64,000 bases of DNA from contig MCFH01000038.1 of the NCBI GenBank assembly GCA_002104945.1, positions 42,501 to 106,500 of the forward strand. The letters run 5' to 3'. The translations under genes and the position numbers were made by a program. The stretch is from Piromyces finnis. Taxonomy: Eukaryota > Neocallimastigomycota > Neocallimastigomycetes > Neocallimastigales > Neocallimastigaceae. Each line of letters begins with the position of its first letter. The stretch's first letter is position 1. Shown here one piece after another: positions 44,799 to 57,500 of this stretch. The notes under the pieces were generated by a model. The model made no database searches. It was not told the DNA's origin and worked only from the letters and a program-made list of their open reading frames with translations.

Positions 44799-46544
44799 AT
44801 GAAACTTAATTTTATTAACAAAACCAAAGTTCAATTCTTCTTTAACTTCGTTATAATTTCTTGTTTCCATAATTACAAAGTATTTGGGCTTTATTCTTTA
44901 ACTTTTTCTACACCTAGAGTAATTACTATTACAAAAACTCTTCCATCCAAGACTATTATTTTACCTAAAATTTCAAGCATTCCTACCATAACAACAGCAT
45001 CTCATGCTTCATTATCAAATAATAATAATATTTATGATGATTACACCATTAATATTCAAGAATATACTTTACCATATATGAATGATATGATCATTGGCAA
45101 TAAAATCAAAAGTAATGATGCATTGGACAACACTAATGCTATTAAAGAAAATCCAATAACTCAACTCTTTAATACGGTTAGTAATAAAGAATCCAATAAT
45201 AATACAATAACTCAACTCTTTAATACGGTTAGTAATAAAGAATCCAATAATAATACAATAACTCAACTCTTTAATACGGTTAGTAATAAAGAATCCAATA
45301 ATAATACAATAACTCAACTCTTTAATACGGTTAGTAATAAAGAATCCAATAATAATACAATAACTCAACTCTTTAATACGGTTAGTAATAAAGAATCCAA
45401 TAATAATACAATAACTCAACTCTTTAATACGGTTAGTAATAAAGAATCCAATAATAATACAATAACTCAACTCTTTAACGTCGTTAGTAATAATAAATCA
45501 GGTAAAGTTATTAAAGAAAATACAAAAACTAAATTATTTAATATTATTAACGATGATAAATCAAAGAAGAAGAAAAATGATAACATTTTATTTGCTCCTT
45601 ATGTTGACATCACACTTTATCCAACTTTTGATCTAGTTGAAGCAAAAAGGACATTAGGAATTGATACGGTTATTATAAGTTTTATAGTTAGTTGCGTTAT
45701 TTCAACATGTACAATCAATAATGCTTCCTTTGGTGGTACTATTGGTATTAATGATACAGATGTTACTGGCACTTTAACTTCCATTGATGATTCTATTAAT
45801 AAATTCAGAAAAGAAGGTGGCCGTATTATTATTTCTTTTGGTGGTGCGTATAATGATGAATTAGCCTTACATCATGATAATGCAGAAACACTTGCTAAAG
45901 AATACCAAAAGGTGATTGAAAAATATCAACCGATTAGAATTGATTTTGATATGGAAGGTACTAGTCTTATGGATGATGTTGTTAATGGAAGGAAGATAGA
46001 AGAAGTTCATAAATTAAGAGCAAAGGCTTTAAATATTGTTAGAAGAGAACTAAAAGATAAAATGGTATCCATTAGTTTATGTCTTCCGGTTAATCCTGAT
46101 TTTGGTTTTGATAATAAAGCTTTAACTATAATTGAAATAATGAAAAATGAGAATGTTCCAATTGATGTTATTAGCATTATGGCAATGGATTATGGAACAA
46201 ATTATATTTCTAATGGATTTTATAATAATACTATTCAATCATTAGAAAAATCCTATAAACAAAGTCGATTCTTTTACTCAGAAATTAAAATGGGAGTTAT
46301 TCCAATGATTGGGCAAAACGACGATGGCTCTATTCTATCTTTATCAGAGACAGAAAAATTAGTTAATTACTTAAAAACAAAAGAGTATGTTAGTATGATT
46401 TCTATGTGGTCCATTAATAGGGATAAAAATGATGGTATGTTTACATCTCTCATTAAAAATACTTTTAAATATCCAATGGAATCCATTGAATCCAACAAAA
46501 GTACCTTTCAATATACTCCAATATTAAAAAAATTTATAAATTAA
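44799..46544 (+). CDS. Secreted GH18 chitinase-like protein with a 17-residue tandem repeat
   Basis: 581 residues, no intron. A hydrophobic N-terminus (VQFFFNFVIISCF) is a likely signal. Residues of about 118-240 hold six copies plus one variant of a 17-residue unit containing TQLFNTVSNKES. The catalytic domain starts near residue 267 (FAPYVDITLYPTFDL). It includes SFGG, then IDFDMEGT with Asp382, Asp384 and Glu386 of the GH18 DxxDxDxE-type motif, then MAMDYG, GVIPMIGQND and MSMWSINRD. This layout is that of bacterial chitinases of the actinobacterial type rather than fungal cell-wall chitinases, so bacterial origin is likely. GH18 enzymes cut chitin or related polymers through the catalytic Glu; the first Asp of the usual motif appears replaced (Arg/Ile region), so activity should be treated as probable only. 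Confidence 0.88.
   Translation: MKLNFINKTKVQFFFNFVIISCFHNYKVFGLYSLTFSTPRVITITKTLPSKTIILPKISSIPTITTASHASLSNNNNIYDDYTINIQEYTLPYMNDMIIGNKIKSNDALDNTNAIKENPITQLFNTVSNKESNNNTITQLFNTVSNKESNNNTITQLFNTVSNKESNNNTITQLFNTVSNKESNNNTITQLFNTVSNKESNNNTITQLFNTVSNKESNNNTITQLFNVVSNNKSGKVIKENTKTKLFNIINDDKSKKKKNDNILFAPYVDITLYPTFDLVEAKRTLGIDTVIISFIVSCVISTCTINNASFGGTIGINDTDVTGTLTSIDDSINKFRKEGGRIIISFGGAYNDELALHHDNAETLAKEYQKVIEKYQPIRIDFDMEGTSLMDDVVNGRKIEEVHKLRAKALNIVRRELKDKMVSISLCLPVNPDFGFDNKALTIIEIMKNENVPIDVISIMAMDYGTNYISNGFYNNTIQSLEKSYKQSRFFYSEIKMGVIPMIGQNDDGSILSLSETEKLVNYLKTKEYVSMISMWSINRDKNDGMFTSLIKNTFKYPMESIESNKSTFQYTPILKKFIN
45156..45496 (+). repeat. 51-bp coding minisatellite in the GH18 gene
   Basis: ATAACTCAACTC recurs at 45156, 45207, 45258, 45309, 45360, 45411 and 45462, exactly 51 bp apart. 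The first six units are identical at the DNA level and the seventh diverges. The period is a multiple of three, so copy number can change without frameshift. Confidence 0.95.
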
Positions 46545-47692
46545 TGTTTTGCCCTCTAACCCCTCTTTCTTTTGAATTTGTAAAAATTAATTATTTATAT
46601 TCACAATTCTATAATTTTTAAATGTAAATAGTAAATATGTAAATATTTATAATTTTATACTACAATTTTAAATATATATGTATTTAAGATTTTTTTTTTC
46701 TTTTTTAATTACCTACAATTATAATCAAATCTTTATTCTTTATTAATTAGTATTTAAAAAAGAAATGCAAATATATAGATATATAGATATATAAATATAT
46801 ATAAGCAACTATTTTTTATTTTACACGATTTTGTTTAAATATTATCAAGAGGTTATTATTATGCTATTTTTTTTTAAAAAAAATATGTTATAATTATTTA
46901 AATAATATAAATAAATATATATGTATATAAAACTTTCTAAATATGTTTTATTAATTTGTTTCATTTATTTAAGAATTTTTCTCTTTATATTTTAATTATT
47001 TTTTATTTTATAATATATTTTCAGTTACTTTCGTTATTTACAATTAATAATATTCAAATGATATTTATTATAATTATTTTTATTATAATATAGTATTCTT
47101 TTTTTTTTTTTTAATGGATTTTTAAACCATTTTTAAAAATCTATATAATGAAAATTTAAGTTATAAAAGTTTTAATATTATACTTAAAGTTTTGTATTTC
47201 TATAATAATAATTAGAATTAAAGAAAATAAATATATTTACTTTCTTTTCTATTTCTATGTTTATTTTAATTTTGATATTTACAATAGGATTGATCAAATT
47301 ATAAATTCCAAAACCGGATGTTTTCTTATTTATATATCTATTAAATAATGAAACACCCATAAAACAGTATACTTGATATCTTTTTTTTAAAAAAAGAATC
47401 TAGTATTATATAATCAATATTTTTGAAAAAAAAATTAAACCTTTGATATTTCTTAAAAGGAATATTGACAAACTTTTTTTTTTTTTAAATAAAATAGATT
47501 TCAATATATTGGTATAATCATAAAGTTTTATTTTTTCTTCTTTTAGTTATTATTGTTGTCTCGGATATTTTGTTGTTGTTATTTAACAAATATTTTTTAT
47601 ATAATAATTATTTGGAAATCTGATATTTATTAATTAGAGAACTTTTAAATATTTAAATGAATAGTTACTCGGTAATAATAAATACAAAAAAA
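46545..47692. other. Intergenic AT-rich region between convergent genes
   Basis: 1.1 kb of A/T-rich sequence between the 3' ends of the GH18 and CBM18 genes. No feature can be supported. Confidence 0.65.
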
Positions 47693-48463
47693 TTAATTGC
47701 AAATACCAAAATTACTTTGACAACCAATTCCACAACTATTAGGTTGATTACTACATTTACCGTCTTGACCACAGCATTGATTTTGGCAAATTAAATATTC
47801 GTTATTATTTACTTTACCACAAGGTCCATCATTTACCATCTTGATTTTATCGACATGACAATCAAGATCACTACTAGTCCGATAAGTCCATACAAAAGTA
47901 CATTCATTAAGTGTAATGTAATATGTATCTCTTTCATTATTGATAGAATTAGAACCATGGCTTAATTGTAAACCTGGCTTAAAATGATTAATATTTGGTA
48001 ACTTATTATCATAACCGTATATATTTACCCGTTGAACATTAGAATATGTTACTCCATTAACAATACACTTTAGAGTTGCGTTTATATCTATATATACTCT
48101 AACAAATTGAGGTGTATTTTTTTTTAATTTATCATCTGGACCAGAAACAGGATTATATATATAGCACTCAGTAAAGCCGTTATAAGAAAATGGTCCTAAT
48201 TCCTTAAATTCTAATGAACACATATTTTTTCCTTCATTACAGCGATAACCATAAGGTAAATTATAATAAGTTGAATCAGTATTGAATATTATTTTTTTAC
48301 CATTATTAGTTAGATTGATTTTATATGGATTTGAAATTTTCGTAGCAACAAATTTTTGATGTTGAATTTGTTTATTATTTTCTATTTTATTAATATTCAC
48401 AACTTTACTAAAGCAATAATTGATTATGTTTATTGTCTGTATGAATATTATTATTAGATTCAT
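47693..48463 (-). CDS. Secreted protein with a C-terminal chitin-binding domain (CBM18, hevein type)
   Basis: 256 residues in one exon. The N-terminus (MNLIIIFIQTINIINYCFS) is a signal peptide. Residues of about 25-205 form a Cys-poor, beta-rich region that I do not recognise (DSTYYNLPYGYRCNEGKNMC and HFKPGLQLSHGSNS are distinctive). The last 45 residues carry eight cysteines in hevein order, C-x-C-x-CC-x-C-x-C-x3-C-x-C, including CCGQDGKC and CGIGC. Hevein domains bind N-acetylglucosamine polymers, so it may bind the fungus's own wall or bacterial peptidoglycan. No catalytic motif is seen. It is convergent with the GH18 gene, which also concerns GlcNAc polymers. Confidence 0.85.
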   Translation of the reverse strand: MNLIIIFIQTINIINYCFSKVVNINKIENNKQIQHQKFVATKISNPYKINLTNNGKKIIFNTDSTYYNLPYGYRCNEGKNMCSLEFKELGPFSYNGFTECYIYNPVSGPDDKLKKNTPQFVRVYIDINATLKCIVNGVTYSNVQRVNIYGYDNKLPNINHFKPGLQLSHGSNSINNERDTYYITLNECTFVWTYRTSSDLDCHVDKIKMVNDGPCGKVNNNEYLICQNQCCGQDGKCSNQPNSCGIGCQSNFGICN

Positions 48464-49581
48464 TTGTTTTTTTTTTTTTTTTTTTTTTTTGATCTTTTTT
48501 GTAAATTATATGATTTTATTAATATCTTTTATTAATAGCATTAATTTTATTTTTATTTTTTTATTGTTACAAAGGCATTTTTATAAAAAAAATAATAAAT
48601 ATTTATTTTACTTTTTTATTAGGTCCATAACAGTAATAAATAAATAAAAAAGTGATTCTTCCTAAAACTTTTTAGCAATAATTGTTTATATTTTTATTTA
48701 TATTTTTAAAGACAAAAAAAAAAAAAATAAAAAGTTAATTTAATATTGTTTTTTATAAGGTATCACAATATATATTAAAAATATATATAAACTTTATTAA
48801 CTATATTTTTGATTCGGTTATATATTAAATAATTAAAAATTAATGTTTAATTTTGTAAAAAACGAAAATGTAACATCAAATAATAAACCTTATTTTTAAT
48901 AATTCATTCATAATTAAGGAATAATTTAAATAAATTAAAAATTTATTCTTTTTAAATATTTTTTTTTAAAAAAAAAGAATAATAATAATAATAATAATCT
49001 TTATTTTTTCTTTCATTCCTTTTTTTTTTATTTTAAATGATATTTAATTATATAAACTAAATTAGTTGAACTTAATTTTAAGTAAAAAATTATGTAGAAT
49101 CTAATATTGAAAAAGTCTATAAGAATACATTTTTTATAATATATGAATTGATGATCCTAAAACACTTCCCACTTAATAATTTAAATTATATTAATAATTC
49201 CCTTTGGTTGATATTTTAATATATAATTTGTTAATTAAAAAATAATATTGATAATTGATGAAATAATAATAATAAAATAATAATAATAATAACAAAAAAG
49301 TGAAGATATCATAATATCATAATAATTAAAATTTTAGTAATATGTTAAGGTTGAACAAAAATCTATTAATAATGATAAAAATTGTAAATATTTATTTTTA
49401 CAAGAAAAAGTCATTTTTTTAAAATAATATTTATCCAAATAAATTATTTTAATTTCCATAATTAAATTAAAAATAAATTAAATAAAACTTTAATAATTAA
49501 TAAATATTGAAAATGATAAAATACATTAAATACATTTAAAAAATTATATTTCCAATTGGTAGTTTTAAAAATTACTTGTTT

Positions 49582-49614
<33 letters not shown>

Positions 49615-50700
49615 TAACTAAAAAATAAATTAGAGAAGTTAAATAAAAATAAAAAAAAGTAAAGTAAATAAAATAAGGCTTACAGTAATTCGTAAAATAA
49701 AATAAATGGTAAATAGAAATAATGATTAATTTAGAATTTATTTAATAAGCAAATATTTAAATATTTACATATAATATTATCAATGTAAATGAAAATAATG
49801 AATTAATCATTAAAAATATGTTTTTTACCTTTTAACAAACCTTAATATTAATTGTAACGTTAAAGAAATTTTCTTTTATCGGAAAAATAATTTCAAATTT
49901 AATATATATACAAAAAGAGAATAGCAATAGAATAATTATAAATAAAATAAAAGATCAATACGAAAGAAGATACTTTTATATTTAGAATTTTTTTTTTTTA
50001 CCTTTGTAGAATTTTAATAATATCATATCATTTCATAATCTAGAGGTTAATCTTCGAACATAGTAAAAAAAAAGAATGAATGGAAATAAATAAATAGATA
50101 ATAGTGAAGAATAAATAGAGAATATGTTTTTAATTTTTTTCTATTTTTTTTTTTTTACTTAAACTTTATTATATGAAATGCTATATGCTCTTTAGCATTT
50201 TTTTATATACATATATAATATTGTTTTTTTATTTTTTATTTATTTATTATTGTTGGCTTAAATAAATAATATTTAATAAATTTTAAATATAAGAAATAGA
50301 GTTCAATTTTAATTTTCTTTTAAAATGAAAATAAGTTTTAAAAACATTAAAAACTAAAGTAAATATTTAGAAACTTTAAAATTTACCTTTATAATAATTA
50401 ATAATAATAATACCTTTAATATATTTAAAATATTCTTTATTAAAAGTTTTTTTATTAGTATATTTATTTTAATACATTTATTCTATACATAATTATAACT
50501 ATAGGTTATAAAGTAAATAATAAATATTTATGGTTCATTATTTAATAACTAATAATATTTATAATTAAATAATATAACTTTAGAAAAGTATATATTATAT
50601 TTATAATAAATATTATTTATGATTTTATTTTATTTAGTGAGATTTATTTCTAATTTAACTTTAAACTTGGTGAATCCTCATACTTTTTTTTTTTTTCTTT
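48464..50700. other. Intergenic AT-rich region
   Basis: 2.2 kb. It holds a T run just upstream of the CBM18 gene (48470-48490, A-rich on the coding strand), short AAT microsatellites near 48977, 49266 and 49585, and otherwise nothing I can support. Confidence 0.6.
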
Positions 50701-51381
50701 TCATTTATTTTTCTTTTCTTCAATTTTTTCATTTTCTTTTTCAGTTGACTTTGAATGATCTTCAGTTACATCAGTAATTGCAGCTACGATAAGGTATAAG
50801 ATAAAAACACCATTTACAGCAGCAACAGCAGAAAGTGCAGCATAAATTGGATCATCTTGATATTAAATGATAATTACATTATTAATGCATATTGTATTGA
50901 TATATATCATATTATTATCATTATGTCATTATATATAGAAATGAGGAATGGTAAAAGCTTTAGAAAATAAAAATATATCAATATTAAAATGTACCTTGGA
51001 AGAAGTGTTTTTCAGTATAAAAGTATGTAAAAATAGGTAATCCAAATAAAAGGGTGGTTAAAATTAAAATTTTTGTTAAAATCCACCTTAATCAACATTA
51101 AAGAATTTGAATGATATTGCACAATTAATTATTGAATATATAGTTTTATTAAAATGAAATTAATTCATTTAAAATGTAATTTATTTGATTTTAATTTTTA
51201 ATTATACTTTAATATTTGATATCATATATATGTTTTATTGTTTATATAAAAACACTAACCATGGAATTTTCTTGTTATATACTCTTGGTTTATCTGATTG
51301 TGTTAAAAGTGGTTGCTGTTCAGAATCTGTTTCTGGTTTTGTTTCTGAAACTATTTCTTCTTTAACTTTATCGTTTGTCAT
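50701..51381 (-). CDS. VMA21: V-ATPase assembly factor VMA21 homologue
   Basis: Three exons on the minus strand, 51260-51381, 50995-51086 and 50701-50855, encode 122 residues with matching phases (donors GTTAGT and GTACAT, acceptors AAG). The hydrophilic N-terminus is about 40 residues. The first membrane helix is WILTKILILTTLLFGLPIFT and the second YAALSAVAAVNGVFILYLI, followed by AAITDVTED. This two-helix plan with LP...FF/Y and a final acidic segment is that of Vma21, the ER chaperone that assembles the V0 sector of the vacuolar proton pump. The protein ends KKNK, a dilysine KKXX ER-retrieval signal like that of yeast Vma21. The length is slightly above the family average because of the N-terminal extension. 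Confidence 0.88.
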
Positions 51382-54300
51382 GCCGAAATTGTTTTCTGTT
51401 TTGAATTATTAAAAATAAGGCGAAAATAAGAATATTCATAAAAATGTAAATGTTTCACATTTAATGATGTAAAAATATATATATATATATATATTTATAA
51501 ATACAATATTTTATTGTGTATTATATTATATTATTGCAGTATATGATCTTATTTTTTTATTTCCATATTTCTTTTCTTTCTTTCTTTCTTTCTGTTTTTT
51601 TTCTTCCTTCTTTTATTTTTTTTTTTATAATTAAAAATATCTATAATAATTTCTATTATTGTTCAAGTATAAAATTCATATCTGAAAGGTTTATATTTAA
51701 TTATATTTAAATAAAGATGACAGGTCCACTAATGTAATTTTTTCTTTTTTTCTTTTACTTTTTTTAATAAATTTTTAATGTATATAATAATGTATTAATT
51801 ACAAACCTTATATATATATTATTTTAGTTTTATTGTTATTTTTTTTTTGATACTATGTTTATTATTGTTTTCTTTTTTAACTCTCTTTTTTTTTTTTATT
51901 TTTTTTTAAAATAATAATCTAAGTATTTTATTTTTTGTTAATTTAAAAAGTAATGGATTTGATTTAAAATTAATCACATGATATCATATTATTTTGTAAT
52001 AAATTTAATACATTAAAACATATAATTTAACTTATTTTAAGAAATCTATCCATCATTAATATTAGTAACTATTAAAAATTATACCAAAATCTTTTGTCAC
52101 TACCAAATAAAACTTTTATGCTTAGATAATTACTCTTATTATATTTTTATACATAATTCTTTATTTTAAAATATAAATATCTTACATATTGAGGTATAAT
52201 TAATTTTTTGTTAGATAATAGCTATATAAATATTTAATTAATGTTTAAATAATTTTAATAATATTTAATTCAATCACTTTTAATAACAATAATAATATTA
52301 AATAAAAAATATTGGTAAAAGAGTAAAAAGGCATATATAAAACATAAAATGACAAGACTTTAATGAAAACTTTATACAAATTGAAAAAATATAAATACTA
52401 ATATTAAATATTAAAATAATTTATATCTTAATATACTTTATTAATTTTTGTGTTGCGTTGCCTACTTGTGGTTTTGTACTATGGATGGATTAAAAAATAT
52501 ACCCAGTTAAGAAAAAAGGATTTAATTATATATTATTTCACTATAATTGATATAACATAACCTTTTAAGAATACTACATCTTTTCTATATCACCTTTGAA
52601 TATAAAACTATATATTATATAATTTATAAATTTTTATATTCTTTTAAATTGAAAAGTGTTTTATATTTTATATTCTTATATATTATGCTTGTGATAATCA
52701 TTCTTTACATATTTTTATAAACATAATCATGTGAAAATGGATGATTATTTCAATATTTCAATAGAAATTTTTATGAAAGTATATTAAGCATCATCATCAT
52801 CTTCTTCATCAAATTATCAAAAATTGTATTTAAATCCTATTTTATATATTTGTCCAATAAATATAAAGAATATTTTTATGTTTGAATTATTCTACCCTGA
52901 AATTATTTCATCTCCCAATATTTAATAATTAGAGTTATATCAAACAAATAACTAATCTTTTTAAGATATTACTTTTGTTTCGTTTAAAAGCACTTTTTTA
53001 CTTATTTGTTGTTGATATTATTATATGTATTATTAAATATTTATTTTTAATATTTAATATATCTTTTCTTTGAAAAGTATTATTAATAATATTCATAATT
53101 TATGTCTTTTTTTTTTTATTTATTTTACGCCAACCAAAACAGTGTAAAAATAATGTGGTTAGAACCTTATAAACCGTACATTTGGTGGTATAATATTTAG
53201 CATTATAATAACCAATGAAATAGATTGAAATTTGTAAAAAAAAAAAAAAAGTTTAATTAGACTAAAAAATTATATTATATTTTCAATATAATATTATTAA
53301 TAGCACTTAATATTATGTAAAATATATCAAAGTTAATATATTATAAATATTTATCTTTATTTAATATATTAATATCATGTGTCAGTGGAAGAATTAAATA
53401 ATATATTACTTTCAATATTATATATATTTTTAATTCATTTCTGTTTAAAAATAGAGTGTTAAAAAAAAAAACAATATAACTCTATAAATGATTGGTTGTA
53501 GAGCTATATAATATACTAACTCTATATATTGATTTATACCTTTTCATATATTATATTAAATACTTACTAAATATGATAATATATTGAATAATGGTTGTTT
53601 CTTATATGTTAATAATTAAAAATAAACTTTTTGTTATTTTCCCTTTAATTCTATTTATATTTCTAATATATTATAAAATTATCTATTAAATTATTATCTT
53701 AATATATTAATTTTTTTTTATGTTTATTTTATTGTATTAAATAATAGTTATTAATTATTAATTAATAATTTAAAAATTAAATAATTTACAATTAAATAAT
53801 TAAATAATTAAAAAATAATTATACTAATTTTTATTCTTTTATTTATTTTACTAAAAAACATAAAAATTATATACCGTTGAATTAGATTAAAAAATAAATA
53901 AAGATTGATAAATATATAAAATTAGGAGAAAGATATTATTACTACAGACATTTGGAGGTTTTTAAAAAGTAAATAATAATTATAAAGCAAGCAAAAAATT
54001 CAATAGTATGAATTTAAGAGAAAAAGTTTGTCATTTATTTTTGATGAATACAGATAAAGAAATAAAATGATTTTTGATGAATACAAATAAAGAATTAAAT
54101 GATGGAATTCAAATAAGATGAAATACATTAATTTTTAATAAATTTAAATAGAAACAAAATAGACATTAATAAAGGATAAGATCATATAAAAATAAAAATC
54201 TTTAAAGAGAAAAGAGGAAAAACAATTAAATTTTTATGAACTATAGATTATTGATGGAATAAACAAGATGAAATACCATTAGATTTAAATTGTAGAAAAC

Positions 54301-54577
54301 ATCTAAAGTAAAAAAAAAATAATGATAAAAATATTATACTATTTGATTCCAAGCTTGCTTTAAATATAATTTCATAAAATTAACTATATAAATTAATAAA
54401 AAAATTACTAACTTTATTAAAAAGTATTTATTTTTATTTTATTTAATAGGCGAAATAATAGGTTTTATAGGTTTTAATTGGGATTAATTATTTAAGTTTA
54501 TTTTTAATTGTAAATTTATAAAGTTGTTTTTAAAACATATCTTCGTTAAAGTATAAATAATATTTAAAGTTATTATT
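51382..54577. other. Gene-free AT-rich region between divergent VMA21 and PCF11
   Basis: 3.2 kb between two divergently transcribed housekeeping genes. It contains T-rich and TTTC runs, and a short local duplication near 54035-54100 (TTTTTGATGAATACA twice). Two somewhat GC-richer patches, near 52450 and 53130-53200, have no recognisable content. No RNA gene or domain-bearing frame was found. Confidence 0.6.
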
Positions 54578-57500
54578 ATGGACCTTAAATTAATGCAACA
54601 ACCAGTTTGGAATAATTTTAAAATGCAAGATTCTACAATTTATAATAATAATGATCAAATTTTAATGCAAAATTTTAAATCAGTACTTCAACAACTTACT
54701 TTTAATTCTAAGCCAATAATTTCAGAGCTAACTGATTTAGCAAAAAGAAATGTAGCAATGGCACCAACTATTGTAGAAATAATAGAGAATCAACTAAAGA
54801 ATGTAAGAAGGCAAAATTTAATTTTTTTATGAATACCTTTATATAAATAAGACCAATTAGTAAAATATCATGTTTTTTAATTAATAATTAAAAAATAGGT
54901 TCCAAATCATCAAAAGTTACCAATAATGTATTTAATGGACTCTATATTAAAGAATATAGGTGGGTCATATATTACATTATTTAGTAATAATTTAACAAAG
55001 CTTTTTGGACAAACATACAATTTAGTTGATTCTGATACTCAAATGAAATTGAAGCGTTTAGTAAATACCTGGAAAGATTATCCAAAAAGACCGTTATTTT
55101 CACAAAGTATTCTTGATAATTTAAATACTATCATTAGTCAATTTCAAAAAGATGATAATGTAAATAGTTTTAATATATTACTTTATATATACTAACATTT
55201 AAATTTTTAAAAATTCTGGTGGTAATTTATTTCTAAATTTATTAAATGAGTTGTTTGGTTAATGGTTATTGTGGAAATTTTGTTGTATTATTATATTTTA
55301 TGGGATATAGTTTACAAAAAAAAATATAAATAAATTATGTAATATATAATATATAAATTAAAAATCTAGTATTGTTAACTTAACGGTTTATAAGACTAAG
55401 TAATTAAAAAGTAGAAGAGAAAAATTATTTGTTATGACATCTGAAAAATAATTTTATATAACATTCTTTTATTTAAAACTATTATTAAAAGAATAAATAT
55501 AAATAAAAATAAAAACATTTTTTTTAAAAAAGAGAAAATCAATTCTATTAATGTAAAATAATAGTAATTAAAATTAAAATTAATTCTCTTGTGGGTAAGA
55601 TTCTTTTTTCTCTTTTTCGAAAGTTGACTTTTGAATAGCTCTTAATTTATTGAAATGTTGAAAATTCAATAGATGAATGAAATATTTAAGAAGTCTAACT
55701 GAAAAGTTAACGAAAAAGATTAAAAAAAAAAAAAAACTATTGAAAAAGCTATATAATTAAATAAAAACCAAGCAATTTATAATTTTTTTTTAAAAAAAAC
55801 TTGATATATTTTCTGTTAAAATATTTTTTAAGAAAAAAAGTTTTTTTTTTATTTTATTTTATTTTTTTTTTTTATTAATAAATTACTTTATAATAAAATT
55901 AATAAATAAAAATATAAAGAAACAAAAGTTATTAATCAAAATAAAACCAAATAAAATTATATATATATTTTAATATTATAGGATATAAAAAAGTCAGTTG
56001 AGTTAAAAAAAGCCATTAATAGCATTCAGAATATTTTATTGCAAAAACTAAATTATAAAATGCAATTTCCTTATGATGAAAAGAATAATCAAGATGTACA
56101 ATACTTTTATAACGCAATGCAAACATTACAAGATCCAAATGTTACTGATGCACAAATTTCAAGGTTAAATCAAGAAATTATCTATTATTTCAAAACTAAT
56201 TCTCTTCCTACAAATAGTTCTATCAACATGATGCCTCAAAATAATCAAATGATGAATAATGGAATGCAAAATCAAATGGGAATGATGATGAATGGTATGA
56301 ACATGAATAACATAAATAATATGAACAATATAAACAATATGAATAATATGAATAATATGAATGGTATGAATATCAATATGAACAATATGAACAACATGAA
56401 CAACATGAACAACATGAACAACATGAACAACATGAACAACATGAACAACATGAACAATATGAATAACATGAATAACATGAATAACATGAACAACATGAAT
56501 AATATGAATAATATGAATAATATGAATAACATGAATAATATGAACAACATGAATAATATGAATAACATGAACAACATGAACAATATGAATAACATGAATA
56601 ACATGAATGGTATGAATATAAACAACATGGGTGGAATGAATATGAATAGCATGAATAATTTAAATGGCATGAGCAATATAGCCAATATGAATAATATAGA
56701 AAAAATGAATATTAACTCAATGATGCCAAATACAGCAGTAAATAATATGATGATGAATTCCCCAATCAATGAAATAATAAGTAGTACTATCCCAAATGGA
56801 ATGCAAAGTGCCATTGTTACTTCTAGTATTGCTACTACTCTACCATTATTGATGAATAATTTACCAAATATGTTAAGTAATGTAACTACAACATCAACTT
56901 TAACCAATTCAGCTATAGTAACTACTAATGTTGAAAAGGATGCCGTTGAAGATACAGAAAATAAAGATGAAGAAAAACCAAAATCAAAATATAAGAAGTT
57001 TAGCGATTTCCCATTGATTTCTCTTACTGATGATGCTATCCACAAGTAAGTAAAATTTTTCATTTCATAATATATATTTGTTTATTATTTATAAATAGTA
57101 ATATTCTAAATAAAAATAATAAAAAATAAAATAAAATAAAATATAAAATAAATTAATAAAATATTTAAACACACACATAAAATAATTTGATTTGATATAA
57201 ATTTATATATATTTATGTATATATATATTTCTTTTTTATTTTTTATTTATTTATTTTATTTTATTTTTTTTTTTTTAATTTAAAAATTGGATAAATTAAT
57301 TATTAATATTTTTTATTTATTTATTTTTTTTATTAATTACAAAAAAACTAATTGCCATTTATAATAGGCCACATCCAGAATATATTGAATCTATTTATGA
57401 ATTTTTATCTTACCAATGTCCACAATGTGGTAGAAGATATTATAAAAGCGAAGATGAAGAAGACAAAGAAAGTAAAGAAAAGGTGAAATCTCATTTAGAT

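Noticed and set aside
45069-45470. Repetitive minus-strand open frame
   Set aside because: Antisense shadow of the 51-bp coding repeat in the GH18 gene.
51185-51412. 75-codon plus-strand open frame
   Set aside because: Antisense of VMA21 exon 1; the minus-strand model gives a complete recognised protein.
53130-53210. GC-richer patch resembling a gene fragment
   Set aside because: The frame is too short, with no match I recognise and no splice context.
56272-57063. 263-codon Phe/Leu-rich minus-strand open frame
   Set aside because: Antisense of the Met-Asn-Asn tract of PCF11; the hydrophobic pattern comes only from the repeat.
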